Assembly: GCF_003966125.1 (NCBI RefSeq) | Contig: NZ_RXMA01000031.1 | Location: 1 to 49,911, forward strand | Length of the DNA: 49,911 nucleotides | DNA from: Azospirillum griseum | GTDB lineage: Bacteria; Pseudomonadota; Alphaproteobacteria; Azospirillales; Azospirillaceae | Direction of reading: 5' to 3' | Shown here: positions 17,202 through 24,379 of the stretch, piece by piece | Position numbering within the stretch: position 1 is the stretch's first letter | How the letters are laid out: every line of letters starts with the position of its first letter | Position numbers and translations under genes: made by a program | The notes under the pieces: generated by a model | Seen by the model: the letters and a program-made list of their open reading frames with translations, nothing else | Told to the model about the DNA's origin: nothing | Database searches by the model: none

Positions 17202-17294
17202 GGGCATCGTCAACTTGTCGACAGGCTGGCAGAGCCAGGGCACAGTGGATGGTAGCGGTCTTCTGATCAGGCGGCCAACGGCGCGCCGACGACC
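17202..17294 (+). repeat. Right copy of 93-bp direct repeat bounding the TTT cassette
   Basis: Gapless partner of 10577-10669 (86/93 identical, same orientation). It abuts the truncated transposase fragment on its left. The two copies enclose about 6.5 kb containing the transporter and catabolic genes. Confidence 0.9.
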
Positions 17295-17318
17295 TCGGCC
17301 CAGGGGCGTTCGAGGGCA

Positions 17319-17351
17319 AACCGCGCACGTCGGGTGTGAGCGTGCGCGGTT
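17319..17351 (-). terminator. Hairpin downstream of small exported protein gene
   Basis: Perfect 11-bp inverted repeat AACCGCGCACG ... CGTGCGCGGTT with an 11-nt loop, about 40 bp after the stop of the minus-strand gene ending at 17389. In that orientation it is followed by TTTG, a weak U-tract, so it is a plausible terminator. Confidence 0.55.
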
Positions 17352-17388
17352 GACCTCAGCCGATGCTGTGACTTCGGCGTCTGTGACC

Positions 17389-17742
17389 TCAGCGGGTGGT
17401 GCCGTCGCCGATCACCGCGCTGACCTCGAAAGAGGCCGGGCCGCTGTCCGTGCGGCCGACCACCTCCACGCCCGTCGGCGCGGACAGGCCCAGCTTGGCG
17501 CGGGCAAAGGTCAGAAAGGACAAGGCCTTGGCTTCATCGCCCTGCGCGGCGATGGACTGGGCCATGGCGATGTAGTTGTTGACCAGATCGCGGTCGGTGC
17601 GATCCACCTGCGCCGACGCGGTGGCAGCGGCGGTTTTGGTGTCGGTCAACAGGCTGTCGAACCCGGCGGCGGAGGCCGACGCGGCAACGGCGGTCAGGAG
17701 GGCAGCCGACAGGGTGGCGGCGGAGATGATGCGCGCAAACAT
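17389..17742 (-). CDS. Small exported protein, paralogue of the next gene
   Basis: A 117-residue protein with a clear signal peptide (MFARIISAATLSAALLTAVAA, cleavage near ASAAG). The mature part is helical (FDSLLTDTKTAAATASAQVDR, NNYIAMAQSIAAQGDEAKAL, FLTFARAKLGL), with a C-terminal tail of about 35 residues lacking in the paralogue. I do not recognise a named family. ATG 17742 has AAAGGA 8 nt upstream; the frame extends upstream but without a start signal. It is a tandem duplicate of the gene at 17882-18145 (shared FDSLL.(D/E)TK.AA and KAL..LTFAR.KLGL). A periplasmic role is inferred from the signal peptide only. Confidence 0.8.
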   Translation of the reverse strand: MFARIISAATLSAALLTAVAASASAAGFDSLLTDTKTAAATASAQVDRTDRDLVNNYIAMAQSIAAQGDEAKALSFLTFARAKLGLSAPTGVEVVGRTDSGPASFEVSAVIGDGTTR

Positions 17743-17764
17743 GGTGATGTCCTTTTCAAAGAAA

Positions 17765-17779
17765 CGGCGTGTCACGCCG
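17765..17779 (-). other. 5'-leader hairpin of small exported protein gene (first copy)
   Basis: CGGCGTG-A-CACGCCG on the minus strand, perfect 7-bp arms, ending 23 nt before the start codon at 17742 and followed by a T-rich run and AAAAGGA. The paralogue has a hairpin of different sequence at the same distance. It could also help terminate the upstream paralogue. Confidence 0.5.
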
Positions 17780-17881
17780 AAGAGGGAAGGGTCAAAGACG
17801 GAAGGGTTGTGGCGCGGTGCGCCGGTGAAACGCGACGGATCGGTCCGCCGTGATGGGACGGCCTGAAGACACAGGCCGGTG

Positions 17882-18145
17882 TCAGCGCAGCAGGCCCAGC
17901 TTGCCGCGCGCAAAGGTCAGAAGATCAAGCGCCTTGGCGCGGTCGCCCTGGCGGTTCAACGAGTCCGCCATGACAATGTATTGGTTGGCGAGGTCGCGCT
18001 CGCTGCGGTCGGCCTGGGTGGCGCTGACGGTCCGAGCGGCGGCCTTGGTTTCGGCCAGAAGGCTGTCAAAGCTCTGGGCCGACGCGCCGCCGCCGACCAA
18101 AGCGGCAAGCGACAGGGTGGCCGCGAAGAGCGTGCGAACGAACAT
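17882..18145 (-). CDS. Small exported protein, paralogue of the preceding gene
   Basis: An 87-residue protein with a signal peptide (MFVRTLFAATLSLAALVGGG, cleavage after ASAQ). The mature domain of about 63 residues has FDSLLAETKAAARTVSATQ, NQYIVMADSLNRQGDRAKAL and LLTFARGKLGLLR. It shares roughly half its residues with the product of 17389-17742 but lacks that protein's C-terminal tail. ATG 18145 has AAAGGA upstream. Function is unknown. The tandem pair on one strand, each with its own leader hairpin, suggests duplication with retention of separate post-transcriptional signals. Confidence 0.8.
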   Translation of the reverse strand: MFVRTLFAATLSLAALVGGGASAQSFDSLLAETKAAARTVSATQADRSERDLANQYIVMADSLNRQGDRAKALDLLTFARGKLGLLR

Positions 18146-18167
18146 GATGCTATCCTTTGCAACACAA

Positions 18168-18186
18168 CGCTCCAATCGGTGGAGCG
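18168..18186 (-). other. 5'-leader hairpin of small exported protein gene (second copy)
   Basis: CGCTCCA-CCGAT-TGGAGCG on the minus strand, perfect 7-bp arms, ending 23 nt before the start codon at 18145, the same spacing as in the paralogue. A T-rich stretch and AAAGGA lie between hairpin and start. The 18187-18473 stretch to the SDR gene holds no gene I can support. Confidence 0.5.
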
Positions 18187-18473
18187 GTTTTCTTGCCCGC
18201 CGGTGGGGAAGGCGCGGGCCGTTCACCGTGGCGATGAATGCAGATTTAGGTGTTGATCCCGCAGGAATAACCCCGCGTTCATCGATAAGACTGTTCTGTT
18301 TTGAGCAATAATTCCGGCGCGCGTTGACGGAAGGGAGGCGCCCCCTCTATGATCGTCAGCGAACACAATGCGACGCACTGAATGTTTGATTTGGAACATA
18401 ACACATCGATCATCACAGATCGTCTGCGATTCGTTTCGGCCCCCGCACTCCACTGTTGAGGATGTTCCCGACC

Positions 18474-19253
18474 ATGACCGAACCGACTTGGCCCGCCGAC
18501 GCGCTGGCGCAGGACTTCTCCGGCAAACGCGTGCTGGTGACGGGCAGCAGCCGGGGCATTGGCGCGGCGGTGGCCGGGGCCTTTGCCGATCTGGGCGCAA
18601 CGGTGGTGGTGCACGGTCGCGACGACGCGGCGGTGACGGCCACCGCCCGGCGCATCGGCGGCAACGTCATCCCGCTCACCGCCGATTTCGCCGATCGCGC
18701 CCAGGTGCGCGGGCTGGTGGAACGCGCGGTCGCTGCGCTGGGCGGGCTGGACATCCTGATCAACAACGCCGGGACCATGCTCGGGCGGGTCACGTTGGCC
18801 GACATCGACGATGATTTCCTGCAAACCCAGTTCGATCTGAACGCGGCCTCGGCCTTGATCGCCAGCCGCACGGCATTGCCCGCCCTGATCGCGTCGCGCG
18901 GCAGCATCGTCAACACCGGCTCGATTTCCGGGCGGACGGGCGGCAGCCCCGGTTCGTCGCTCTACAGCGCGGCGAAGGCGTTCCAGGCCAGCCTCGCCCG
19001 CTCGCTGGCGACCGAACTGGCCCCGCACGGCATCCGCGTCAACGCGGTGTCGCCGGGAACCATCGCCACCGACTTCCACGACCGCTATTCCACCCCGGAA
19101 AAGCTGGCGCAGACGGCGGCGCGCATCCCGTTGAAGCGGTTGGGCAGCGCCGAGGATTGCGTCGGAGCCTATCTCTTTCTCGCCTCCAACCGTTTGGCGG
19201 GCTACATCACCGGGCAGGTGATCGAGGTGAATGGCGGGCAGTTTTTCGGCTGA
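18474..19253 (+). CDS. Short-chain dehydrogenase/reductase (SDR)
   Basis: A 259-residue classical SDR. The cofactor-binding TGSSRGIGAAVAGAF lies near residue 25, NNAG near 98, the catalytic Ser near 150 (NTGSISGR) and YSAAKAF (Tyr/Lys) near 165. The C-terminus GYITGQVIEVNGGQFFG matches 3-oxoacyl-ACP reductase-like enzymes. HGRDDAA after the second strand suggests NADP(H) preference through the Arg, which is inference. I chose ATG 18474 because GAGGA lies about 10 nt upstream; ATG 18462 is the alternative. It stands alone, so the substrate cannot be told. Confidence 0.88.
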   Translation: MTEPTWPADALAQDFSGKRVLVTGSSRGIGAAVAGAFADLGATVVVHGRDDAAVTATARRIGGNVIPLTADFADRAQVRGLVERAVAALGGLDILINNAGTMLGRVTLADIDDDFLQTQFDLNAASALIASRTALPALIASRGSIVNTGSISGRTGGSPGSSLYSAAKAFQASLARSLATELAPHGIRVNAVSPGTIATDFHDRYSTPEKLAQTAARIPLKRLGSAEDCVGAYLFLASNRLAGYITGQVIEVNGGQFFG

Positions 19254-19487
19254 TTTCCCGGCTTGTGCCGGGTGCGCCCGCCCGTGCGCGCCTTGCAGAT
19301 TGCGAATCCACCCAACGCCGCCGTCGCATTTCGCCACGGGCGAAGGGCGCGCCCGTTCCCAAATTGCGACTCCCAACCATTGCGGTGACGGATTTTGTGG
19401 TGTCCGACGGTGGCATCAATCTTGAACAGTAGCCTTCAATGATATGAGCAGACCGACCGTCCAGGGTCGGCGTGAAAGGCCGCGACC
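19254..19487. other. Intergenic region between SDR and chemoreceptor genes
   Basis: No gene is supported here. A short hairpin, CCCGGC-TTGT-GCCGGG at 19258-19273, directly follows the SDR stop and may act in termination, though it lacks a T-run. CCGACC-GTCCAG-GGTCGG lies about 20 bp before the chemoreceptor start. Confidence 0.4.
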
Positions 19488-21536
19488 ATGACCACAACCG
19501 CCCCATCCTCCACCGCAAGCCCGTTCGGTTTCCGCAATCTGCGGACGGCGACCAAGATTTACATCGGCTTCGGCACCACCCTGTGCCTTCTGGTCGGTTT
19601 GGGGGCCGTATCATGGAACGGTCTGCAAAACAGCGACGTGGCCTTGAAGCAATTTGCCGTTCAATCACAGATCACCACCGTGCTGGGTGAGGCCGACACC
19701 CACATGTCGGACGCCATGGCGGGCGCGCAGGATTTCACCGGCACAGGCGACCAGCAGGCCGCCGCCAACGCGAAAAAACACCTTGGCGGCTTTCTCGACC
19801 GTCTGAAGGCGGCGCAAAACCTGATGCAATTGCCGGAAAATCGTCAGCTGACGGCCGAACTGATCGAGTTGGAAGGGCAGTTTGAGCGCAGCTTTGAGGA
19901 ATTGATCGCGACCCGGAACGAACGGTCGGCTCTGGTCGCCTCCCATGTCAACGGCAAGGGCGCGGAGATCCGCACCCTGTTCAGCGAGGCGGTGCAGCAG
20001 GAAAAGCGCGGCGGCAATCTGGAACGCACCATCGTGATCGCCGGAATGAGCGAACAGTTCCTGTTGAGCCGGGTTCTGGTCGCCCGCTTCGTTGCGGAAA
20101 ACAAACCGGAGGATTTGGCACGTCTTCGCTCCGACCTCAACAGCCTGCGCACGCGCGTCAACACGCTGATGACGGGTGTTGATGATTCGCCAGCCAAGGC
20201 CAAATTGACCGAGGCCGCCGCCGGGTTGCCCGATTTCATCGCGGCGATGGAAAAGATCGCGGCGCTGAACGACAAACTGCGCCAACTGAACGACAGTGTG
20301 CTGGAGGGCTTGGGCCGGACCGTGACGGAGAAGATCGGAGCCATCCGCCAGAACGCCACGACCGCCCAAAAGGCGCTGGAAGCATCGGCGGATGAAGCGG
20401 TGTCCTCGGCCAAACGCGCGGGGTTGCTGTTGTCGGTGGCAGCGCTGGTTTTGGCCTCCCTGTTCGCCTGGGTGATCGCCCGCGCCATCACCCAACCGCT
20501 GAAGGGCATCACCCACGCCATGGGCCGCCTGTCGCAAGGCGACCTGACCATCGACGTCACCGGCACGGACCGCCGCGACGAAATCGGCGAACTGGCCAAC
20601 GCCCTGGCAATCTTCAAGACCAACGCGCAGGAGATGAAGCGTTTGGAAGCGGAGCAGGCCGCCGCCGAACAGCGCGCAAGCGCCGACCGCAAACAGGCGA
20701 TGCTGCGCTTGGCCGACAATTTCGAGGGGGCGGTCCAGGGCATCGTCGAAACGGTGGCGACCGCCGCCACCGGGATGCAGCGCGCCGCCACCGCCCTGTC
20801 CACCACCGCCACCCAGGCCAGCGAGCGGTCGACCATCGTTGCGGCGGCGTCGGAACAGGCGTCGGTCAACGTGCAGACGGTCGCGTCGGCCACCGAAGAG
20901 CTGTCGGCGTCGATCAGCGAAATCGGCCATCAGGTCGAATCCTCCACCCGCATCGCCCAACAGGCGGTTGGCGACGCCGAACGCGCCAACAGCACCATCC
21001 AGGGGCTGGTTGTGGCCGCCGAACAGATCGGCCAGGTGGTGGATCTCATCAGCGGCATCGCCGCGCAAACCAACCTGCTGGCCCTGAACGCCACCATCGA
21101 GGCCGCAAGGGCCGGGGAAGCGGGCAAGGGCTTCGCCGTCGTCGCCAGCGAGGTGAAGGCGCTGGCCACGCAAACCTCGCGCGCCACCGACGAGATCCAA
21201 ACCAAGGTGCAGGAAATCCAATCGGCCACCGGCGGTGCCCGCACCGCGATCGGCAACATCGGCCAGACCATCGGGCGGATGAACGAAATCGCCGCCGCCA
21301 TCGCCGCCGCCATCGAGGAGCAGGGGGCCGCCACCCGCGACATCGCCGTCAACGTCAGCCAGGCCGCGCATGGGACCGGCGAAGTGTCGTCCAACATCGT
21401 CGGTGTGTCCAACGCGGTGCGCCAGACCGGCACAGCCGCCAGCGAGGTGCGCACCACGTCGGAATCCCTGGCGACCGAAGCCGATCGCCTGCGCCGCGAA
21501 GTGACCGCCTTCATCGCCACGGTGCGCAGCGCCTGA
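19488..21536 (+). CDS. Methyl-accepting chemotaxis protein
   Basis: A 682-residue chemoreceptor. Transmembrane segment 1 lies at about residues 24-45 (YIGFGTTLCLLVGLGAV). A helical periplasmic sensor of about 250 residues follows, resembling helical-bimodular ligand domains. Transmembrane segment 2 lies near 306-328 (LLLSVAALVLASLFAWVIA), followed by HAMP (ITQPLKGITHAMGRLSQGDL) and the signalling domain. The highly conserved hairpin tip reads IAAQTNLLALNATIEAARAG and then KGFAVVASEVKALA. There is no C-terminal NWETF-type pentapeptide. Ligand unknown. It is monocistronic with a strong terminator after it, so it works with che genes elsewhere. Confidence 0.93.
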   Translation: MTTTAPSSTASPFGFRNLRTATKIYIGFGTTLCLLVGLGAVSWNGLQNSDVALKQFAVQSQITTVLGEADTHMSDAMAGAQDFTGTGDQQAAANAKKHLGGFLDRLKAAQNLMQLPENRQLTAELIELEGQFERSFEELIATRNERSALVASHVNGKGAEIRTLFSEAVQQEKRGGNLERTIVIAGMSEQFLLSRVLVARFVAENKPEDLARLRSDLNSLRTRVNTLMTGVDDSPAKAKLTEAAAGLPDFIAAMEKIAALNDKLRQLNDSVLEGLGRTVTEKIGAIRQNATTAQKALEASADEAVSSAKRAGLLLSVAALVLASLFAWVIARAITQPLKGITHAMGRLSQGDLTIDVTGTDRRDEIGELANALAIFKTNAQEMKRLEAEQAAAEQRASADRKQAMLRLADNFEGAVQGIVETVATAATGMQRAATALSTTATQASERSTIVAAASEQASVNVQTVASATEELSASISEIGHQVESSTRIAQQAVGDAERANSTIQGLVVAAEQIGQVVDLISGIAAQTNLLALNATIEAARAGEAGKGFAVVASEVKALATQTSRATDEIQTKVQEIQSATGGARTAIGNIGQTIGRMNEIAAAIAAAIEEQGAATRDIAVNVSQAAHGTGEVSSNIVGVSNAVRQTGTAASEVRTTSESLATEADRLRREVTAFIATVRSA

Positions 21537-21579
21537 CCGGCGCGACGCCACTCGGGCCGCCACGATCAACCGCTCCCAG

Positions 21580-21613
21580 AAACCCCACCGGTGCGCCGTC
21601 ACCGGTGGGGTTT
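21580..21613. terminator. Bidirectional terminator between chemoreceptor and Lrp/AsnC genes
   Basis: Perfect 14-bp inverted repeat AAACCCCACCGGTG ... CACCGGTGGGGTTT with a 6-nt loop. It lies between two convergent genes (stops at 21536 and 21618) and has short A/T ends on both sides. Confidence 0.85.
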
Positions 21614-21617
21614 GCCG

Positions 21618-22049
21618 TTATCCGACGGTGGATTTGCGGGCGGACAGCAGGATGCTGGTTTCGGTGGAGGCGATGCCGGGGATCAGCCGCATCCGGCGCA
21701 GGGTGTTGTCGAAGCCTTCCAGCGTGTCGGTTTCGATCTCCGCGATGATGTCCCAGCGCCCGTTGGTGGTGTAGAGCGTCCGCACCTCCGGAAAGCCGTT
21801 CAGCCGGGCAACCACGCTTTCCGCCGCGCGGCCTTCCACCTCGATCATGGTGATGGCGCGCAACGCCTGCCCCTGCGCGCCCGACCGGACGGTGACGGTG
21901 AAGCCCAGAATCACATGATCCTCGACCAGCCGGTCGATGCGGGCGCGCACGGTGGCGCGCGACACGTCCAGCTCGTCAGCCAGACTGGCGACGGAGCGGC
22001 GGGAGTCGGCGCGCAGCAGGGACAGCAGGCGGTGATCAAGGTCATCCAT
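21618..22049 (-). CDS. Lrp/AsnC-family transcriptional regulator
   Basis: A protein of about 143 residues with an N-terminal AsnC-type HTH (LDHRLLSLLRADSRRSVASL, then SRATVRARIDRLVEDHVI) and a C-terminal RAM/ACT-like effector domain (VRTLYTTNGRWDIIAEIET, MRLIPGIASTETSILL). The frame also permits ATG 22064 and 22091; I prefer 22049 for family length. It is divergent from arginase and ornithine cyclodeaminase genes, the usual position for a local regulator of arginine or ornithine use. A 7-bp-arm palindrome lies in the shared spacer. Confidence 0.88.
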   Translation of the reverse strand: MDDLDHRLLSLLRADSRRSVASLADELDVSRATVRARIDRLVEDHVILGFTVTVRSGAQGQALRAITMIEVEGRAAESVVARLNGFPEVRTLYTTNGRWDIIAEIETDTLEGFDNTLRRMRLIPGIASTETSILLSARKSTVG

Positions 22050-22082
22050 GCCATTTTGGTACATGATGCTTATCAGACTGTC

Positions 22083-22100
22083 AAAACGCATGCGCGTTTT
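22083..22100. promoter_or_regulatory. Candidate operator upstream of arginase gene
   Basis: AAAACGC-ATGC-GCGTTTT, perfect 7-bp arms, in the spacer between the Lrp/AsnC gene and arginase, about 105 bp before the arginase ATG. T/A-rich flanks suit Lrp-type binding. Assignment to this regulator is inference. Confidence 0.45.
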
Positions 22101-22203
22101 TATCAGTTTCCCGGCTTTTTATCGCCTCTTCCGACCGCGATACTGTGGGGCAGACGAACCAAGCGCCCGCAGCGGCGGCGCACCACCGATAAGGACCCGG
22201 ACC

Positions 22204-23142
22204 ATGACGGACAGCAGCCTGCCCCCCCCGATCCAGCTTCTGGGCGTGCCGGTTGATGTCGGCGCCGGGCAGAAAGGGGCCTCGATGGGGCCGGCAGCCC
22301 TGCGTCTGGTTGGTCTGGTCGACACGCTGGAGGAGCTGGGGTTCTCCGTGCGCGATCTGGGCGATGTGACGCCCAAGCCGCTGCCCGCCGACGCCGATCC
22401 CAAGGACCGCCGCGCCCAGATCGCCGGCTGGTGCCACGCGCTGGCCGAACGCTCCTATGGCATGATGCGCGACGGGGCCTTTCCGATCTTTCTGGGCGGC
22501 GATCACAGCCTGTCCATCGGGTCGGTGTCCGGCGTCGCCCGCCATTGCGCCGAACAGGGCCGTCCGCTGTTCGTGCTGTGGCTTGACGCGCATGGGGATT
22601 TCAACACGCCCAGCACCTCGCCCTCGGGCAACATCCATGGCATGCCCGCCGCCTTCCTGTGCGGGGAGGAGGGGTTTGACGGCATCGTGCCCGACGCCTA
22701 CCGCACACCGGTCGATCCGACACGGGTGCATCTGTTCGGCATCCGCTCGCTGGACCAGGGCGAACGGGTGTTGCTGCGGGCGCGCGGTGTTGACGTTGCC
22801 GACATGCGGTTGATCGACGAGTATGGCGTGGCCGCGCTGATGCGCCGGATCATCGAAAAGGTCCAGGCGGTGGGCGGGCACCTGCATGTCAGCCTCGACA
22901 TCGATTTCCTCGACCCCTCCTTCGCCCCCGCCGTCGGCACCGCCGTGCCGGGTGGAGCGACCTACCGCGAGGCGCACCTCATCATGGAGATGCTGCACGA
23001 CGCGGGAGTCGTCGGCTCGCTGGACATTGTCGAACTGAATCCGATCCTCGACGAGCGGGGCAAGAGCGCCCATGCGCTGGTCGATCTCGTGGCGAGCCTG
23101 CTGGGCCGCCGCATCCTGGACCACCCCACGCGGAGCCTGTGA
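22204..23142 (+). CDS. rocF: Arginase
   Basis: A 312-residue ureohydrolase. The manganese-binding motifs are GGDHSLSIGS near residue 99, DAHGDFNTP near 128 (DxHxD) and SLDIDFLDP near 228 (DxDxxDP). The segment TSPSGNIHGMP matches arginases rather than agmatinases. It cleaves L-arginine to ornithine and urea in the cytoplasm. I chose ATG 22204 with GGA about 9 nt upstream; the frame is open further upstream, but that part is the divergent promoter. It is followed after 3 bp by ornithine cyclodeaminase, making an arginine to ornithine to proline catabolic pair under likely Lrp-type control. Confidence 0.93.
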   Translation: MTDSSLPPPIQLLGVPVDVGAGQKGASMGPAALRLVGLVDTLEELGFSVRDLGDVTPKPLPADADPKDRRAQIAGWCHALAERSYGMMRDGAFPIFLGGDHSLSIGSVSGVARHCAEQGRPLFVLWLDAHGDFNTPSTSPSGNIHGMPAAFLCGEEGFDGIVPDAYRTPVDPTRVHLFGIRSLDQGERVLLRARGVDVADMRLIDEYGVAALMRRIIEKVQAVGGHLHVSLDIDFLDPSFAPAVGTAVPGGATYREAHLIMEMLHDAGVVGSLDIVELNPILDERGKSAHALVDLVASLLGRRILDHPTRSL

Positions 23143-23145
23143 GCC

Positions 23146-24207
23146 ATGATTCCCAACCTGAACATCGTCCCCTTCGTCAGCGTCGATCACATGATGAAGC
23201 TGGTTCTGAAGATCGGGGTCGAACGGTTCCTGTCGGATCTCGCGGCCTACATTGAGGAGGATTTCCGCCGCTGGCCGGTGTTCGACAAGACCCCGCGAGT
23301 CGCCTCCCACAGCGCCGACGGGGTGATTGAGCTGATGCCGACCAGCGACAACCGCAACTACGGCTTCAAATACGTCAACGGCCACCCGAAGAACACGCGC
23401 GAAGGACGCCAGACCGTCACCGCCTTTGGTGTGCTGTCGGACGTCGCCACCGGCTATCCGGTGCTGATGACCGAGATGACCATTCTGACGGCGCTGCGCA
23501 CGGCGGCGACCTCGGCGGTGGCGGCCAAGGCGCTGGCCCCGCGCGGGGCCTCCTGCATGGCGATCATCGGCAACGGCGCGCAATCGGAATTCCAGGCGCT
23601 GGCCTTCAAGGCGCTGTTGGGGATTCGCGAGCTGCGCCTGTACGACATCGACCCCGACGCCACCGCCAAATGCGCCCGCAACCTCGCCGGGTTGGGCTTT
23701 GCCATCACCACGTGCCACAGCGCGCAGGAGGCGGTCGAGGGCGCGCACATCATCACCACGGTGACGGCGGACAAACAATACGCCACCATCCTGACCGACA
23801 ACATGGTCGGGGCCGGGGTCCACATCAACGCGGTCGGCGGCGATTGCCCCGGCAAGACGGAGTTGCACCGCGACATCCTGCTGCGCTCGGACATCTTCGT
23901 CGAATACCCGCCGCAGACCCGGATCGAGGGCGAAATCCAGCAATTGCCCGCCGACTACCCGGTGACGGAGCTGTGGCAGGTGCTGACCGGTGCTGCGGTG
24001 GGGCGGCGCGACGCCCGCCAGATCACCCTGTTCGATTCGGTCGGCTTCGCGACGGAGGATTTCTCCGCCCTGCGCTACGTCCGCGACCAGCTTCAGGGAA
24101 CCGGCCTGTACCAGGAACTGGACATGCTGGCCGACCCGGATGAGCCGCGCGACCTGTTCGGCATGCTGCTGCGGGCAGCGTCCCCGCCGGGGGCGGTGGC
24201 GGCGTAA
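23146..24207 (+). CDS. ocd: Ornithine cyclodeaminase
   Basis: A 353-residue member of the ornithine cyclodeaminase/mu-crystallin family, which converts L-ornithine to L-proline and ammonia using bound NAD. Visible are ELMPTSDNRNYGFKYVNGHP near residue 62 (substrate site), MTEMTILTALRTAATSAVAA near 108, the Rossmann region CMAIIGNGAQSEFQALAF near 143 and NAVGGDCPGKTELHRDILL near 229. It starts 3 bp after the arginase stop, so the two are co-transcribed. Length and motifs are normal. Confidence 0.93.
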   Translation: MIPNLNIVPFVSVDHMMKLVLKIGVERFLSDLAAYIEEDFRRWPVFDKTPRVASHSADGVIELMPTSDNRNYGFKYVNGHPKNTREGRQTVTAFGVLSDVATGYPVLMTEMTILTALRTAATSAVAAKALAPRGASCMAIIGNGAQSEFQALAFKALLGIRELRLYDIDPDATAKCARNLAGLGFAITTCHSAQEAVEGAHIITTVTADKQYATILTDNMVGAGVHINAVGGDCPGKTELHRDILLRSDIFVEYPPQTRIEGEIQQLPADYPVTELWQVLTGAAVGRRDARQITLFDSVGFATEDFSALRYVRDQLQGTGLYQELDMLADPDEPRDLFGMLLRAASPPGAVAA

Positions 24208-24253
24208 GACGACCCTCCCGGTTCGCGGACCGCGTTGCCGATGGTCTGGTTGC

Positions 24254-24287
24254 GGCGGCGGATAATCCGGTTGGAGAATCCGCCGCC
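24254..24287 (+). terminator. Possible terminator hairpin after ornithine cyclodeaminase gene
   Basis: Perfect 10-bp inverted repeat GGCGGCGGAT ... ATCCGCCGCC with a 14-nt loop, 46 bp after the stop. There is no clear T-run, so termination is only suggested. Confidence 0.45.
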
Positions 24288-24379
24288 CGCATACGCCGGG
24301 CTGTCATTTTCTCCAGCCATGGGCCATTGGAATTTGGCAGAATGCCGCCGAAACCGTTTGATCCAGGGGTGATGCGGCC

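Noticed and set aside
16971..17255. Intact 94-residue gene
   Set aside because: Only its middle matches an IS5-family transposase N-terminus; its start and end are unrelated junction sequence.
19665..21602. Minus-strand 645-codon open frame
   Set aside because: Antisense to the chemoreceptor; Gly/Arg/His-rich with no recognisable domain.
22081..23943. Minus-strand 620-codon open frame
   Set aside because: Antisense to arginase and ornithine cyclodeaminase, both of which have clear motifs.
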